This document shows, piece after piece, positions 8,493 to 17,295 of a DNA stretch of 38,333 nt. Position numbers and translations under genes: made by a program. The number at the start of each line of letters is the position of its first letter. The first letter of the stretch is position 1. The notes below the pieces were generated by a model. It was not told the origin of the DNA. It worked only from the letters and a program-made list of their open reading frames with translations, and ran no database searches. The stretch lies in assembly GCA_937132065.1 (NCBI GenBank), contig CAKZNT010000027.1:1-38333 (forward strand), read 5' to 3'. Source of the DNA: an uncultured Loktanella sp. (lineage in GTDB: Bacteria; Pseudomonadota; Alphaproteobacteria; Rhodobacterales; Rhodobacteraceae).

Positions 8493-9768
8493 AACGTAGC
8501 GCCTCGACAGGGTTCATGCGCGCAGCGCGCCTTGCAGGGAAAATCGTCACGATCCACGATAGCCCGAGCGACAGGGCAATTGAGGACAACACATCGTTAA
8601 GGCGCAATTGCGCGGGCAATTCATAGATGCCCCGAATGGAAGGGTCCCAAACCCCACCGCCAGCGACATAGTTAACAAAGCTGAATATCGGGTCGATATA
8701 TAGCGCAAACAAGCACCCCAAAATCACGCCAAGGATCGTGCCGATTGTGCCGATCCCCGCCCCGCAGATAAAGAAGATGCGCAAGATCGACCCTTCTGTC
8801 AGGCCCATCGTGCGCAGGATACCAATATCGCGCCCCTTGTTTTTCACCAACATGATCAGCCCCGAGATAATGTTCATGGACGCAATCAAAACGAGGATTG
8901 AGAGAATGATAAACATCACGTTGTCTTCGACGGTTAGTGCCCGCAGGAATGAGCCAGCACTATCGCGCCAAGTCCAGACAAGGGTGTGATCGCCCCCCGC
9001 ATCCAGCAGGTCTGGCAAGACGGTGTCGACCTCGTCAGGCACTTCAACCATCACCTCAATTTCATCCACTAACCCATCGCGATTAAAGAACAATTGCGCC
9101 TCGGCTAGCGGCATATAAACCCGCGTTTTGTCGATGTCGTAGCGCCCAGCCGTAAAGATATAGACCACCTCATAGGCGTTCACCCTTGGGCTGGTTCCCA
9201 TGGCGGTGCGCACCCCGTTCGGGCTGATGACCTTTACCTTTTCGCCGACAGAAATCCCGAGTTCGCGCGCAACCCCAGAGCCGATTGCGATCCCGTCATA
9301 AAAGCGGTCGATTGAGCCAGCCCCCTCGATTGGGTCGGCAATACGCGGGATTGTTTTGAGGTTATCAAGCGTAATCCCGTAGACTTCGATGCCTGCGTTG
9401 CGGTTGCCCCGATTGGCCATAACCTGCCCGCGCACCAATGGCGCGGCGCGGATGACACCCTCGATCTGCCCGATCTCGGTTGCAAGTGCGTCGTAGTCCG
9501 AAATCGTCGAAAGCATCTGGTTTGTGCCTTCAATCGGGGTGCGTTTGTAGACCGTCACATGGGCGTTCGAGCCAAGAATTGTATCAACAAATTCGGCCCG
9601 AAACCCCGACCGCACGGCAAGCGTAGCAATGAGCGCAAAGACCGCAAGGGTGACGCCAACCAGCGAAATCCAGGTCATGATGCTCACGCCCCCTTCGGCG
9701 CGTTTCGCGCGGATATAGCGCCACGCAATCATCCATTCAAATTTGGCAAAGGGAGCAGTGCGAGCCAT
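8485..9768 (-). CDS. lolE: Lipoprotein-releasing ABC transporter permease (LolC/LolE family)
   Basis: This 427-residue inner-membrane permease has one N-terminal membrane segment, a large periplasmic domain (about 50-275) and three C-terminal segments. The opening FEWMIAWRYIRAKR and the end GLSWIVTIFPARRAARMNPVEALRYE are typical of LolC/E. Only one permease gene is present, as in many alphaproteobacteria where a single homodimeric LolF-type subunit serves. AGG with a short spacer precedes the ATG. In related genomes, as I recall, proS lies directly upstream; here four other genes intervene. Confidence 0.92.
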   Translation of the reverse strand: MARTAPFAKFEWMIAWRYIRAKRAEGGVSIMTWISLVGVTLAVFALIATLAVRSGFRAEFVDTILGSNAHVTVYKRTPIEGTNQMLSTISDYDALATEIGQIEGVIRAAPLVRGQVMANRGNRNAGIEVYGITLDNLKTIPRIADPIEGAGSIDRFYDGIAIGSGVARELGISVGEKVKVISPNGVRTAMGTSPRVNAYEVVYIFTAGRYDIDKTRVYMPLAEAQLFFNRDGLVDEIEVMVEVPDEVDTVLPDLLDAGGDHTLVWTWRDSAGSFLRALTVEDNVMFIILSILVLIASMNIISGLIMLVKNKGRDIGILRTMGLTEGSILRIFFICGAGIGTIGTILGVILGCLFALYIDPIFSFVNYVAGGGVWDPSIRGIYELPAQLRLNDVLSSIALSLGLSWIVTIFPARRAARMNPVEALRYE

Positions 9769-9863
9769 GGGAGAACCTATCTGAAATTTGGGGCAAGTTG
9801 GCGGTCTGGGGCCAGCAGGTCAAGCGCCCTTTGCAAGGGTCGGCCACGTCGTGCCGAGATGTT

Positions 9864-10355
9864 CTATACGGTTTTGCGCCGCTTAAAGGGCCATAAAAGC
9901 AGGGAAAGGACAACGCCTGTCGCCGCCCATCCACCGAGAAACCCTGCCAGCGCGGCAATCCCGCCCGACAGTGTTAATGGCATCGCAGGATTATAGTCCG
10001 CCCAAGTGTTTGTGAATGTTTCGGTGTCGGTCAACCGATGCGGCATGGCGAGCCGCGCCATCGGGGAGGCCGTGCGCAGGGCGGTCAGGTTTTCACTCAG
10101 GATGACATGACGGGTGAAGACCCGCTGCATATCGTCGTGCCGATCGTTCAGGAACTGCGTCCCTGTCATCTGCGCGAGGGCTTGCGTGCGCGTCAAACCG
10201 GAGCGCAAGGCGGAGGCATCAAAATCCGCGCCAATCTCGGCCAGTGTATCCACCTGCCCCGCCAGCCGCTGCGTGTATTGCTGCGAAAACTCGGGGTATT
10301 GCGACAGGGCCGCGCCACCCGCGATCCCGCCTGCAAGGGTCAATATCTTGATCAT
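9864..10355 (-). CDS. DUF2937 family membrane protein
   Basis: This protein of about 163 residues has an N-terminal hydrophobic segment (IKILTLAGGIAGGAAL), then SQYPEFSQQYTQRLAGQVD, the hallmark of DUF2937. Two C-terminal hydrophobic stretches (about 128-155) are followed by a basic tail. The function is unknown. Two adjacent ATG codons exist. AAAGG sits 6 bases before the second one (10355), so I use that. The longer frame to 10394 has no better ribosome site. It is divergent from the membrane protein/XRE pair. Confidence 0.8.
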   Translation of the reverse strand: MIKILTLAGGIAGGAALSQYPEFSQQYTQRLAGQVDTLAEIGADFDASALRSGLTRTQALAQMTGTQFLNDRHDDMQRVFTRHVILSENLTALRTASPMARLAMPHRLTDTETFTNTWADYNPAMPLTLSGGIAALAGFLGGWAATGVVLSLLLWPFKRRKTV

Positions 10356-10457
10356 CATCTGCCTTTGCCCGATTTGCACGGCGCATTTTTGCACCTGTTT
10401 TGCAAGATACCTACCCTACACAGCCCGTGTTGTCATCCAAAGCTACACAATCCAACG

Positions 10458-10498
10458 TGTAAAATATATTTGACATGGTGTCAGCATAATCATACTTA
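10458..10498 (+). promoter_or_regulatory. Promoter and palindromic operator of the 10531 membrane protein/XRE pair
   Basis: TTGACA at 10470-10475 and TACTTA at 10493-10498 are 17 bases apart and form a sigma-70-like promoter. TGTAAAATATATTTGACA (10458-10475) is an 18-base palindrome with one mismatched pair and covers the -35 box. A second inverted repeat, TGACA-TGG-TGTCA, spans 10471-10483. The layout suits self-repression by the XRE protein encoded second in the pair. Confidence 0.6.
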
Positions 10499-10530
10499 GA
10501 GTTCAGAATCATTAACACGAGGTATAGTTT

Positions 10531-10980
10531 ATGGAACACGAGGAACGAAATGCCGTGAGCGCTCTGATATCGGGTGTCGTCACGTTTATGCTGTTTGGTC
10601 GTGATATTTGGGAGGGCACTGTCGCGGGCACGTATGACACCGATCAAGGGCTGTCGCTCTGGGCTTGGGATGTGCTTTGGCTGATTGGGGGCGGGATCGT
10701 TGTGTGCATTGTTGTGCTGATCGCCTTTCAAATCCTATATGCAATTGCGACCAACACCGAAAACCCGACCTTTGTCACCGACGAGCGCGACCATATGATA
10801 AGCCGCCGCGGAAGCCTTGTGACGTTGTTTGTAATCAGTGCGAGTTTTCTGATTGCGGTGGTCATGCTCTCGCAAAACTGGGGGCCGTTAGCTGCGTTTA
10901 ACACCATTTTGCTTGGCATGTTCGCAGGCTCGATGTTTGCAGACATCTACCGCGTTGCCGTTTACCGCTTGGGGCTTTGA
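10531..10980 (+). CDS. Four-helix membrane protein with DUF2178-like DERD motif
   Basis: This 149-residue protein has about four membrane segments (near 8-25, 46-72, 97-115 and 120-140). Between the second and third lies TDERDHMISRRGS, which resembles the DERD-x-I-x-x-R/K motif of DUF2178 proteins. These small membrane proteins are usually encoded beside a short XRE regulator, as here, and their role is unknown. The stop is 3 bases before the regulator's ATG. A strong promoter with a palindromic operator lies upstream. Confidence 0.65.
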   Translation: MEHEERNAVSALISGVVTFMLFGRDIWEGTVAGTYDTDQGLSLWAWDVLWLIGGGIVVCIVVLIAFQILYAIATNTENPTFVTDERDHMISRRGSLVTLFVISASFLIAVVMLSQNWGPLAAFNTILLGMFAGSMFADIYRVAVYRLGL

Positions 10981-10983
10981 GGG

Positions 10984-11196
10984 ATGGCCAAACTCAAAAT
11001 ATCCAACACAATCCGCAAATGCCGGTTTGAGGCCGATGAAATGACCCAAAAGGCGCTTGCCGAGAAGGTGGGCGTCACCCGACAAACGATCATTGCCATC
11101 GAGAATGCAAAGTATTCGCCAACCTTGGAACTCGCGTTTCAGATCGCAGCCGTTTTTGAAAAACCGCTCGGTGACGTATTCACCTACGAGCCGTAA
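10984..11196 (+). CDS. Short XRE family regulator (YozG-like)
   Basis: This 70-residue protein is almost entirely a helix-turn-helix of the Cro/XRE type: QKALAEKVGVTRQTIIAIEN (about 22-41), then a LELAFQIAAVFEKPLGDVF dimer-like tail. It binds DNA, probably as a dimer. Its placement 3 bases after the membrane protein, with a palindrome over the shared promoter, points to autoregulation. The regulated signal may be sensed by the membrane partner, but that is inference. Confidence 0.9.
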   Translation: MAKLKISNTIRKCRFEADEMTQKALAEKVGVTRQTIIAIENAKYSPTLELAFQIAAVFEKPLGDVFTYEP

Positions 11197-11223
11197 CACC
11201 CCGATTTAGATTAGGAAAATCCA

Positions 11224-11865
11224 ATGTCCCGCATTTTATCGCGCCCTGTCGGCGTGCCTGTCATCCTGTTTTTGCTTAGCGGCATGACCATTCTCTTCGC
11301 AACTGTGCAAGCCGTTCAAATCCCGCTTGGCGCGCTGCCACCAGAGAGCTTTCGTATCGCGACTGCGCCCTATAGTCACTTCGCACATGTCGTGAGTGGT
11401 GTCTTGTTCGGGGTGATTGGCCCCTTGCAGTTTGGCCGCGTTCTGGCCCGTAGTTACGGGCGGTTGCACCGCATTCTGGGCCGCATCTTTGTTGTGGCGG
11501 GTGCGATTCTGGCGCTGAGTTCGCTCAGCCTGCTATGGCAGTTCCCGCAAGGCGCGCCCGCGCTTGTCAGTGGCGGACGTCTGGTCTTCGGGATCGGGCT
11601 GGCGGTTGCGCTCTTCGTTGCGATGCAGGCAATTCGCGCGCGCAATATCCCGCGTCATCGCGACTGGATGATCCGTGCTTATGCGCTTGGCATGGGGGCC
11701 ACTTTAGTGTCGGTGGTGTTCTTGCCGATCTTTTTGATCACGGGCGAACCGCCGATGGGCCTCGTGTCTGACATCGCATTTATCGGGTCTTGGGCCGCTT
11801 GCGTGGTATTCGCAGAATGGCTGGTGCGCCGCCTGAACCACAAGGCACAGGCGGCGAAAGCCTAG
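11224..11865 (+). CDS. DUF2306 family membrane protein
   Basis: This 213-residue inner-membrane protein has about six hydrophobic segments. [30 protein letters not shown] and the [15 protein letters not shown] motif are typical of DUF2306. Conserved histidines in the membrane suggest metal or haem contact, but no function is established. AGGA lies 6 bases before the ATG. Its stop and the proS stop share the sequence CTAG on opposite strands. Confidence 0.8.
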   Translation: MSRILSRPVGVPVILFLLSGMTILFATVQAVQIPLGALPPESFRIATAPYSHFAHVVSGVLFGVIGPLQFGRVLARSYGRLHRILGRIFVVAGAILALSSLSLLWQFPQGAPALVSGGRLVFGIGLAVALFVAMQAIRARNIPRHRDWMIRAYALGMGATLVSVVFLPIFLITGEPPMGLVSDIAFIGSWAACVVFAEWLVRRLNHKAQAAKA

Positions 11866-13199
11866 ATGTTGGCGTAAATCGCTACGATCTTGGCCACGGC
11901 GTCAGCGGGGGACATTTCCTCGCTTTCGCCTGTGCGGCGGCTGGTGACTTCGACGACACCGTTCTTGAGGCCACGCGGACCGATGGTGATCCGCCAAGGC
12001 AGGCCGATCATATCCATTGTGCCGAATTTGGCGCCTGCCCGCTCGTCGCGGTCATCATAAAGTGGATCGAGACCAAGTGCGATGAACTGCTTATAGAGGT
12101 CTTCGCAGGCGGCATCGGCCGCGTCGTCGCCCGACTTCATGTTCAGGATGCCAACGTGGAACGGCGTGACCCCTTCCGGCCAAATGATCCCCTTGTCGTC
12201 ATGTGACGCCTCGATGATCGCACCAAGCAGGCGCGACACGCCGATGCCGTGGCTGCCCATATGCACGTTCACTTTCTCGCCCTTGCCGTTATCAACAGCC
12301 GCGTTGAGCGCATCTGAGTATTTCGTGCCGAAGTAGAAGATTTGCCCGACTTCGATCCCGCGCGCGGTTTTGCGCCGCTCTGTTGGCACTTCGTTGAACA
12401 AGGCCTCATCGTGGGTCTCGTCGGTGCGCGCGTATTTGGTGGTGAATTCCTCCATGACAGCCGCACAAGCCGCGTGATCGTCAAAGTCGATGTCACGATC
12501 GCCAAATGTGAGGTCGGTCACGGCGCTATCGTAGAACACTTCGCTTTCGCCCGTCTCTGCCAGAACGAGGAACTCGTGTGTGTCCTCCCCACCAATCGGG
12601 CCACTGTCCGCCCGCATCGGAATCGCCTTGAGGCCCATGCGTTCGTAGGTGCGCAGGTAGGACACAAGGTGGCGGTTATAGGCGTGCAGCGCATCCTCTT
12701 TGGTGAGGTCAAAGTTGTAGCCGTCCTTCATGTAAAATTCGCGGCCCCGCATCACGCCAAAGCGCGGGCGGGTCTCATCGCGGAACTTCCACTGGATCTG
12801 ATAGAGGGTCAGCGGCAGGTCTTTGTAGCTGTTCACATGCGAGCGAAAGACGTCTGTGATCAGCTCTTCTGCGGTCGGCGTGAACAACATATCACGGCCA
12901 CTGCGATCTTTGATCCGCAGCATTTCGTCGCCGTAGGCATCGTAGCGCCCGCTCTCGCGCCACAGGTCGGCGGACTGGATCGTGGGCATCAGCATTGCAT
13001 GGTGGCCAGCCTTGGCCTGCTCTTCGTGCACGATATTTTCGATTTTCTTGAGGACCTTGAACCCGAGCGGGAGCCAGGAGTAGATGCCTGCCGCAGCTTG
13101 CTTGATCATGCCAGCTTGTAACATGTAGCGGTGCGACACGATCTGTGCTTCACGCGGGGTCTCTTTGAGGACGGGCAGGAAATAACGGCTCATACGCAT
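11862..13199 (-). CDS. proS: Proline--tRNA ligase, short alphaproteobacterial type
   Basis: This 445-residue class II aminoacyl-tRNA synthetase charges tRNA-Pro. It opens [15 protein letters not shown] and continues with the [13 protein letters not shown] segment, the [12 protein letters not shown] motif, the motif 2 region [21 protein letters not shown], and a C-terminal anticodon-binding domain with [12 protein letters not shown]. It lacks the editing insertion of the long bacterial ProS, as expected in alphaproteobacteria. The start at 13199 fits family N-termini better than an upstream TTG at 13220. Confidence 0.95.
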   Translation of the reverse strand: MRMSRYFLPVLKETPREAQIVSHRYMLQAGMIKQAAAGIYSWLPLGFKVLKKIENIVHEEQAKAGHHAMLMPTIQSADLWRESGRYDAYGDEMLRIKDRSGRDMLFTPTAEELITDVFRSHVNSYKDLPLTLYQIQWKFRDETRPRFGVMRGREFYMKDGYNFDLTKEDALHAYNRHLVSYLRTYERMGLKAIPMRADSGPIGGEDTHEFLVLAETGESEVFYDSAVTDLTFGDRDIDFDDHAACAAVMEEFTTKYARTDETHDEALFNEVPTERRKTARGIEVGQIFYFGTKYSDALNAAVDNGKGEKVNVHMGSHGIGVSRLLGAIIEASHDDKGIIWPEGVTPFHVGILNMKSGDDAADAACEDLYKQFIALGLDPLYDDRDERAGAKFGTMDMIGLPWRITIGPRGLKNGVVEVTSRRTGESEEMSPADAVAKIVAIYANI

Positions 13200-13345
13200 G
13201 GGATTGGGGGCCTTTGGCAAAGTAATGTTTCGTTCAAAGGTTTAGGGCGCGCGCCCCCCGCTGGCAAGCACACAACCGCCCTATACCCTTGCGGAAAGGG
13301 CATTATTCGCCCATCTAAAGAGTTACTGAAGCAAAGAGGTTCTTG

Positions 13346-14407
13346 ATGGCGTATCCCGTAAAAGATCAGTTCAAATACTGGAGCATAGCGATTGTTGCGC
13401 TGCTTGTGGTCCTTTGGTTTCTTGGTGATGTGATCTTGCCGTTTGTCCTGGGGGGCGCGATTGCCTATTTGCTGGACCCGATTGCCGACCGCTTCGAGCG
13501 GCTCGGCCTCAGCCGGATTGTGTCAGTCGGAATTATCACGCTGCTTGCCGCGCTTATATTTATACTGTTGGTCTTGCTCGTTATTCCGACCCTTATCCAG
13601 CAAACAGCGGCCTTGATCGACACCGCCCCTGACCTGTTCAACCAGTTGCAAACGTTCCTCACTGAACGCTTCCCCCAGCTTCTTGATGCTGACAGCACGA
13701 TCCGCCAGCAACTGATTACAATCGGGGAATCGATCCAGTCCAAAGGCGGCGATGTTGTGAACGGCGTTGTGTCCTCCGCGCTTGGCCTCATTAACGTGGT
13801 TATTTTGCTGGTGGTTGTGCCTGTCGTTGCATTCTACCTGCTGCTGGATTGGGACAACATGACCGCCAAGATCGACGATATGCTGCCGCGTGATCACGTT
13901 GATGTCGTGCGTCGTCTGGCCTCGCAGATTGATAACACGCTTGCTTCGTTCATCCGCGGGCAAGGCACGGTTTGCCTGATCCTTGGCTCTTATTACGCGG
14001 TCGCGCTCATGCTGGCGGGTTTGAATTTTGGCCTTGTCGTCGGTTTCGTCGCGGGGCTGATTTCGTTCATTCCCTATGTTGGTGCGCTGGTTGGCGGCGC
14101 CCTGGCAATCGGGCTGGCTCTTTTCCAGTTCTGGGGCGACTGGCTTTCGATTGGCCTTGTTGCGGGTATTTTTGCCGTGGGTCAGTTCCTTGAAGGCAAT
14201 ATTCTGACCCCCAAGCTGGTTGGCAATTCCATCGGCCTACACCCTGTCTGGCTCATTTTCGCGCTGTCGGTTTTCGGGTCGCTGTTCGGCTTTGTCGGAA
14301 TGCTTGTGGCCGTTCCTGTCGCAGCAGTGATCGGGGTTCTGGCGCGTTATGCAATCGAGCAATACAAGGATAGCCGTCTTTATCGCGGCCTTTCCGACGC
14401 AGAGTAA
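13346..14407 (+). CDS. AI-2E family (PerM-like) membrane transporter
   Basis: This 353-residue protein has about eight membrane segments, with a central soluble part around residues 85-130. The motifs are LPFVLGGAIAYLLDPI near the N-terminus, a PVVAFYLLLDWD segment and the C-terminal FVGMLVAVPVAAVIGVL. These mark the AI-2 exporter/PerM family, whose substrates vary and include small metabolites and ions. AGAGG precedes the ATG at 13346; the TTG just before is less likely. The stop overlaps the hdaA start by one base, so the two are coupled. The 146-base upstream gap holds a 12-base GC palindrome and no gene. Confidence 0.85.
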   Translation: MAYPVKDQFKYWSIAIVALLVVLWFLGDVILPFVLGGAIAYLLDPIADRFERLGLSRIVSVGIITLLAALIFILLVLLVIPTLIQQTAALIDTAPDLFNQLQTFLTERFPQLLDADSTIRQQLITIGESIQSKGGDVVNGVVSSALGLINVVILLVVVPVVAFYLLLDWDNMTAKIDDMLPRDHVDVVRRLASQIDNTLASFIRGQGTVCLILGSYYAVALMLAGLNFGLVVGFVAGLISFIPYVGALVGGALAIGLALFQFWGDWLSIGLVAGIFAVGQFLEGNILTPKLVGNSIGLHPVWLIFALSVFGSLFGFVGMLVAVPVAAVIGVLARYAIEQYKDSRLYRGLSDAE

Positions 14408-15075
14408 TGGCCCGCCAACTTACCTTTGACTGGCCCACTGGCGTGGCGCTGGGGCGCGAAGATTTCTTTGTGTCGCCCGCCAACGCGCAGGCCTATGCGA
14501 TGATCGGCGCGCCAGAGGCGTGGCCCGACCGCAAGCTGATCCTGATGGGGCCAACGGGCAGCGGGAAAAGCCATCTTTGCCGTGTTGTGCAAACACAGAT
14601 TGATGCCGTTTTGTTGCGCGCGGATGATCTGCCAGACACGCTCCCGCACGCGGGGCGCAACGTGATTGTGGAGGACATGGAAAGCCTGCCTGCGGCCCGT
14701 CAGGAGTTCATGTTTCACTTGCACAATCACCTGCGCAACACGCAAGGTTTCCTGCTTATGACGGCACAAACCCCACCAAGCCGCTGGCCGCTGTCCCTGC
14801 CAGATCTGGCAAGCCGCATGCAAGCGGCTGCTATCGCCCCCATTGATGACCCTGATGATGCGCTCTTGTCGGCACTGATGATGAAGCTCATGGCAGACCG
14901 CCAAATCATGCCGCCCGCCGCCTTGGTGACCTATATTCTGCCACGCATCGAACGCTCGTTTGCAGCCGTGGCCAAAATCGTCGCTGATCTGGATGCGCAA
15001 AGCCTTGCCACGGGCCGTCCGATGAACCGCGCCTTGGCTGCGACCCTACTGGACAAGGCAGGGGATACGGGGTGA
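14407..15075 (+). CDS. hdaA: HdaA-type DnaA-related regulatory ATPase
   Basis: This 222-residue AAA+ protein is related to DnaA domain III. HdaA works with the sliding clamp to convert DnaA-ATP to DnaA-ADP and limit re-initiation. Its N-terminus reads QLTFDWP (4-10), close to the clamp-binding QLxLF-type motif expected in Hda. The Walker A is GPTGSGKS (48-55) and the Walker B is VIVEDME (about 89-95). There is no DnaA-type DNA-binding domain at the C-terminus. It overlaps the end of the transporter gene at TAATG and lies 42 bases before ppk. Confidence 0.88.
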   Translation: MARQLTFDWPTGVALGREDFFVSPANAQAYAMIGAPEAWPDRKLILMGPTGSGKSHLCRVVQTQIDAVLLRADDLPDTLPHAGRNVIVEDMESLPAARQEFMFHLHNHLRNTQGFLLMTAQTPPSRWPLSLPDLASRMQAAAIAPIDDPDDALLSALMMKLMADRQIMPPAALVTYILPRIERSFAAVAKIVADLDAQSLATGRPMNRALAATLLDKAGDTG

Positions 15076-15078
15076 TAA

Positions 15079-15096
15079 CTGTCTTAAATTCGTGAC
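15079..15096 (+). promoter_or_regulatory. Possible degenerate Pho box ahead of ppk
   Basis: CTGTCTT at 15079-15085 matches six of seven bases of the PhoB half-site CTGTCAT. An AAAT spacer follows and then TCGTGACA, a poor second half. The position just before ppk suits phosphate control, but the match is weak. Confidence 0.25.
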
Positions 15097-15120
15097 ACTT
15101 CCGTCGTATAAGGGGCCATG

Positions 15121-17286
15121 ATGCAAGCAAATTTCCTTGAGAGCCCGTTTCCAGAGGCCACTGCCCTCGACATAGATCCAACCACCCCCGCCCGCTACGT
15201 CAACCGCGAGCTGAGCTGGTTGCGGTTCAACTGGCGCGTTCTGGAAGAGGCCGAAAACATCCGCGTGCCCTTGCTAGAGCGGCTGCGGTTCCTGTCGATT
15301 TCCGCAACCAATCTGGACGAGTTTTATACGGTCCGCGTGGCTGGCCTGCGCGAATTGGCAATGGCGGGCAATGTCACGCCTTCGATTGACGGGCTGACCC
15401 CAGCCGAACAACTTGTGCTGATCAATGCCAACGCCCGCGAGTTGATGCACCGCCAGCAGGCCGTGTTTAACGACCTTAACGTGGAACTTGCCAGCAACGA
15501 TATTCATATTCTGACGGGCGAAAGCATTACCCCCGACGATACCGCGTTTCTGGAAGAGTTCTTTCTGACGCAGGTGTTTCCTGTGTTGTCGCCGCTTGCG
15601 ATTGACCCGGCTCACCCGTTTCCGTTTCTGCCGAACGAGGGGTTTGCACTGGCTTTGCAACTGGTCAAGACGTCGGGCAAGCGATCACTGCGCGCCCTGC
15701 TTCCTGTGCCTGCACAGATTGCGCGATTCGTGCGCTTGCCATCCGAAACCGGCCACCGTTTTCTGCCGCTTGAGGAACTGTTGTTGTTGCACGTCGGGCG
15801 TCTGTTCCCCGGCTTTGAGGTCAAGGGCAACTGCGCCTTCAAGGTGCTGCGCGACAGTGATCTGGAACTGGAAGACGAGGCAGAAGACCTTGTGCGCGAG
15901 TTTGAAGTCGCCCTGAAGCGGCGACGGCGCGGCGAGGTTGTGCGCCTCAAGATTTCCGACAATGCGCCGAAGTCATTGAAATCCATGATCATGGATGAAT
16001 TGCACGTCACAGAAGACGCCGTGGTCGAGGTCGACGGGTTGATCGGCGTCTCTGATCTAGGCGAACTGGTTCTAGAGGAACGCCCCGACCTGTTGTGGCC
16101 CCCGTTCACCCCGCGCGTCCCCGAGCGGGTGCAGGATTTCGAAGGCGATATGTTTGCCGCGATCCGCCAAAAGGACATGCTGCTGCATCATCCTTACGAG
16201 ACATTTGATATGGTCGTCCGTTTTCTGGCGCAGGCGGCGCGCGACCCGAATGTTGTGGCGATCAAACAGACGCTTTATCGCACTTCAAAACGGTCCCCTA
16301 TTGTCGAGGCACTTTGCGAGGCGGCGGAGGATGGCAAGTCGGTGACGGCTTTGGTCGAGCTCAAGGCCCGCTTTGATGAAGCTGCAAACATTCGCCAGTC
16401 CCGCCGCCTTGAGCGGGCGGGTGCACATGTTGTTTACGGGTTCCTGAACTATAAAACACATGCGAAAATCAGCACCGTGGTGCGGCGCGAAGATGACAAG
16501 CTGGTCACTTACACCCACTTTGGCACGGGAAACTACCACCCGATTACCGCCCGCGTTTATACCGATCTGTCGTTCTTTACCTGTGATAGCAAGCTGGGGA
16601 GCGATGCGACCAAGGTGTTCAATTACCTGTCTGGATACGCCAAACCCGAGAGCCTCGAGAACCTGTCGATCGCGCCGATCAACCTTAAATCAACGTTGTT
16701 AGAGCGCATCGCGGCGGAAGCCGACAACGCCCGTGATGGCAAGCCTGCGATGATCTGGGCCAAGATGAACTCGCTGGTGGAGGAGGACGTGATTGACGCG
16801 CTTTACGCCGCGTCTCAGGCAGGCGTGCAGATCAGCCTGATTGTGCGCGGCATCTGCGGGTTACGCCCCGGCGTGGCGGGACTCTCCGAAAATATTCGCG
16901 TCAAATCGATTGTCGGCCGCTTCCTTGAACATAGCCGCATCGTGTGTTTCGCCAACGGCAAGGCGCTCCCGTCCAAAAAGGCGCGGGTTTATATCAGCTC
17001 TGCGGACTGGATGGGGCGCAATCTAAATCGCCGCGTTGAAACCCTTGTTGAAATCCAGAACCCCACTGTAAAGGCGCAGATTGTCAGTCAGGTGATGGCT
17101 GCCAATATGGCCGATGTTGCGCAAAGCTGGGTGATGGAAGCCAACGGCGCGTTCGTGCGCGAACCGGTTCCCGATGATGTCTTTGCCTTTAATTGCCACC
17201 GCTTTTTCATGGAAAATCCGTCACTTTCGGGCCGCGGTTCCGCTGGGGCGTCTGACGTGCCACAATTGACCCACACAGATGACTAG
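15121..17286 (+). CDS. ppk1: Polyphosphate kinase 1
   Basis: This protein of about 721 residues reversibly makes polyphosphate from ATP. The N-terminal domain opens RYVNRELSWLRFNWRVLEEA. The active-site regions are visible: RDPNVVAIKQTLYRTS, the autophosphorylated histidine in NYKTHAKIS (about residue 447) and a second conserved histidine in FLEHSRIVCF (about 604). The end contains NRRVETLVEIQNP. AAGGGG sits 5 bases before the second of two adjacent ATGs, so I prefer 15121 over 15118. ppx follows after 9 bases, pairing synthesis and breakdown of polyphosphate in one operon. Confidence 0.95.
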   Translation: MQANFLESPFPEATALDIDPTTPARYVNRELSWLRFNWRVLEEAENIRVPLLERLRFLSISATNLDEFYTVRVAGLRELAMAGNVTPSIDGLTPAEQLVLINANARELMHRQQAVFNDLNVELASNDIHILTGESITPDDTAFLEEFFLTQVFPVLSPLAIDPAHPFPFLPNEGFALALQLVKTSGKRSLRALLPVPAQIARFVRLPSETGHRFLPLEELLLLHVGRLFPGFEVKGNCAFKVLRDSDLELEDEAEDLVREFEVALKRRRRGEVVRLKISDNAPKSLKSMIMDELHVTEDAVVEVDGLIGVSDLGELVLEERPDLLWPPFTPRVPERVQDFEGDMFAAIRQKDMLLHHPYETFDMVVRFLAQAARDPNVVAIKQTLYRTSKRSPIVEALCEAAEDGKSVTALVELKARFDEAANIRQSRRLERAGAHVVYGFLNYKTHAKISTVVRREDDKLVTYTHFGTGNYHPITARVYTDLSFFTCDSKLGSDATKVFNYLSGYAKPESLENLSIAPINLKSTLLERIAAEADNARDGKPAMIWAKMNSLVEEDVIDALYAASQAGVQISLIVRGICGLRPGVAGLSENIRVKSIVGRFLEHSRIVCFANGKALPSKKARVYISSADWMGRNLNRRVETLVEIQNPTVKAQIVSQVMAANMADVAQSWVMEANGAFVREPVPDDVFAFNCHRFFMENPSLSGRGSAGASDVPQLTHTDD

Positions 17287-17295
17287 GGATCGCAA

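Noticed and set aside
9830..9845. TTTGCAA-like sequence after lolE as a PccR site
   Set aside because: It is a single imperfect box inside a CCCTT-TGC-AAGGG stem, far from any propionate gene.
10384..10406. Two TTTGCA half-boxes near the DUF2937 gene
   Set aside because: They are imperfect, have unusual spacing and no metabolic link to PccR.
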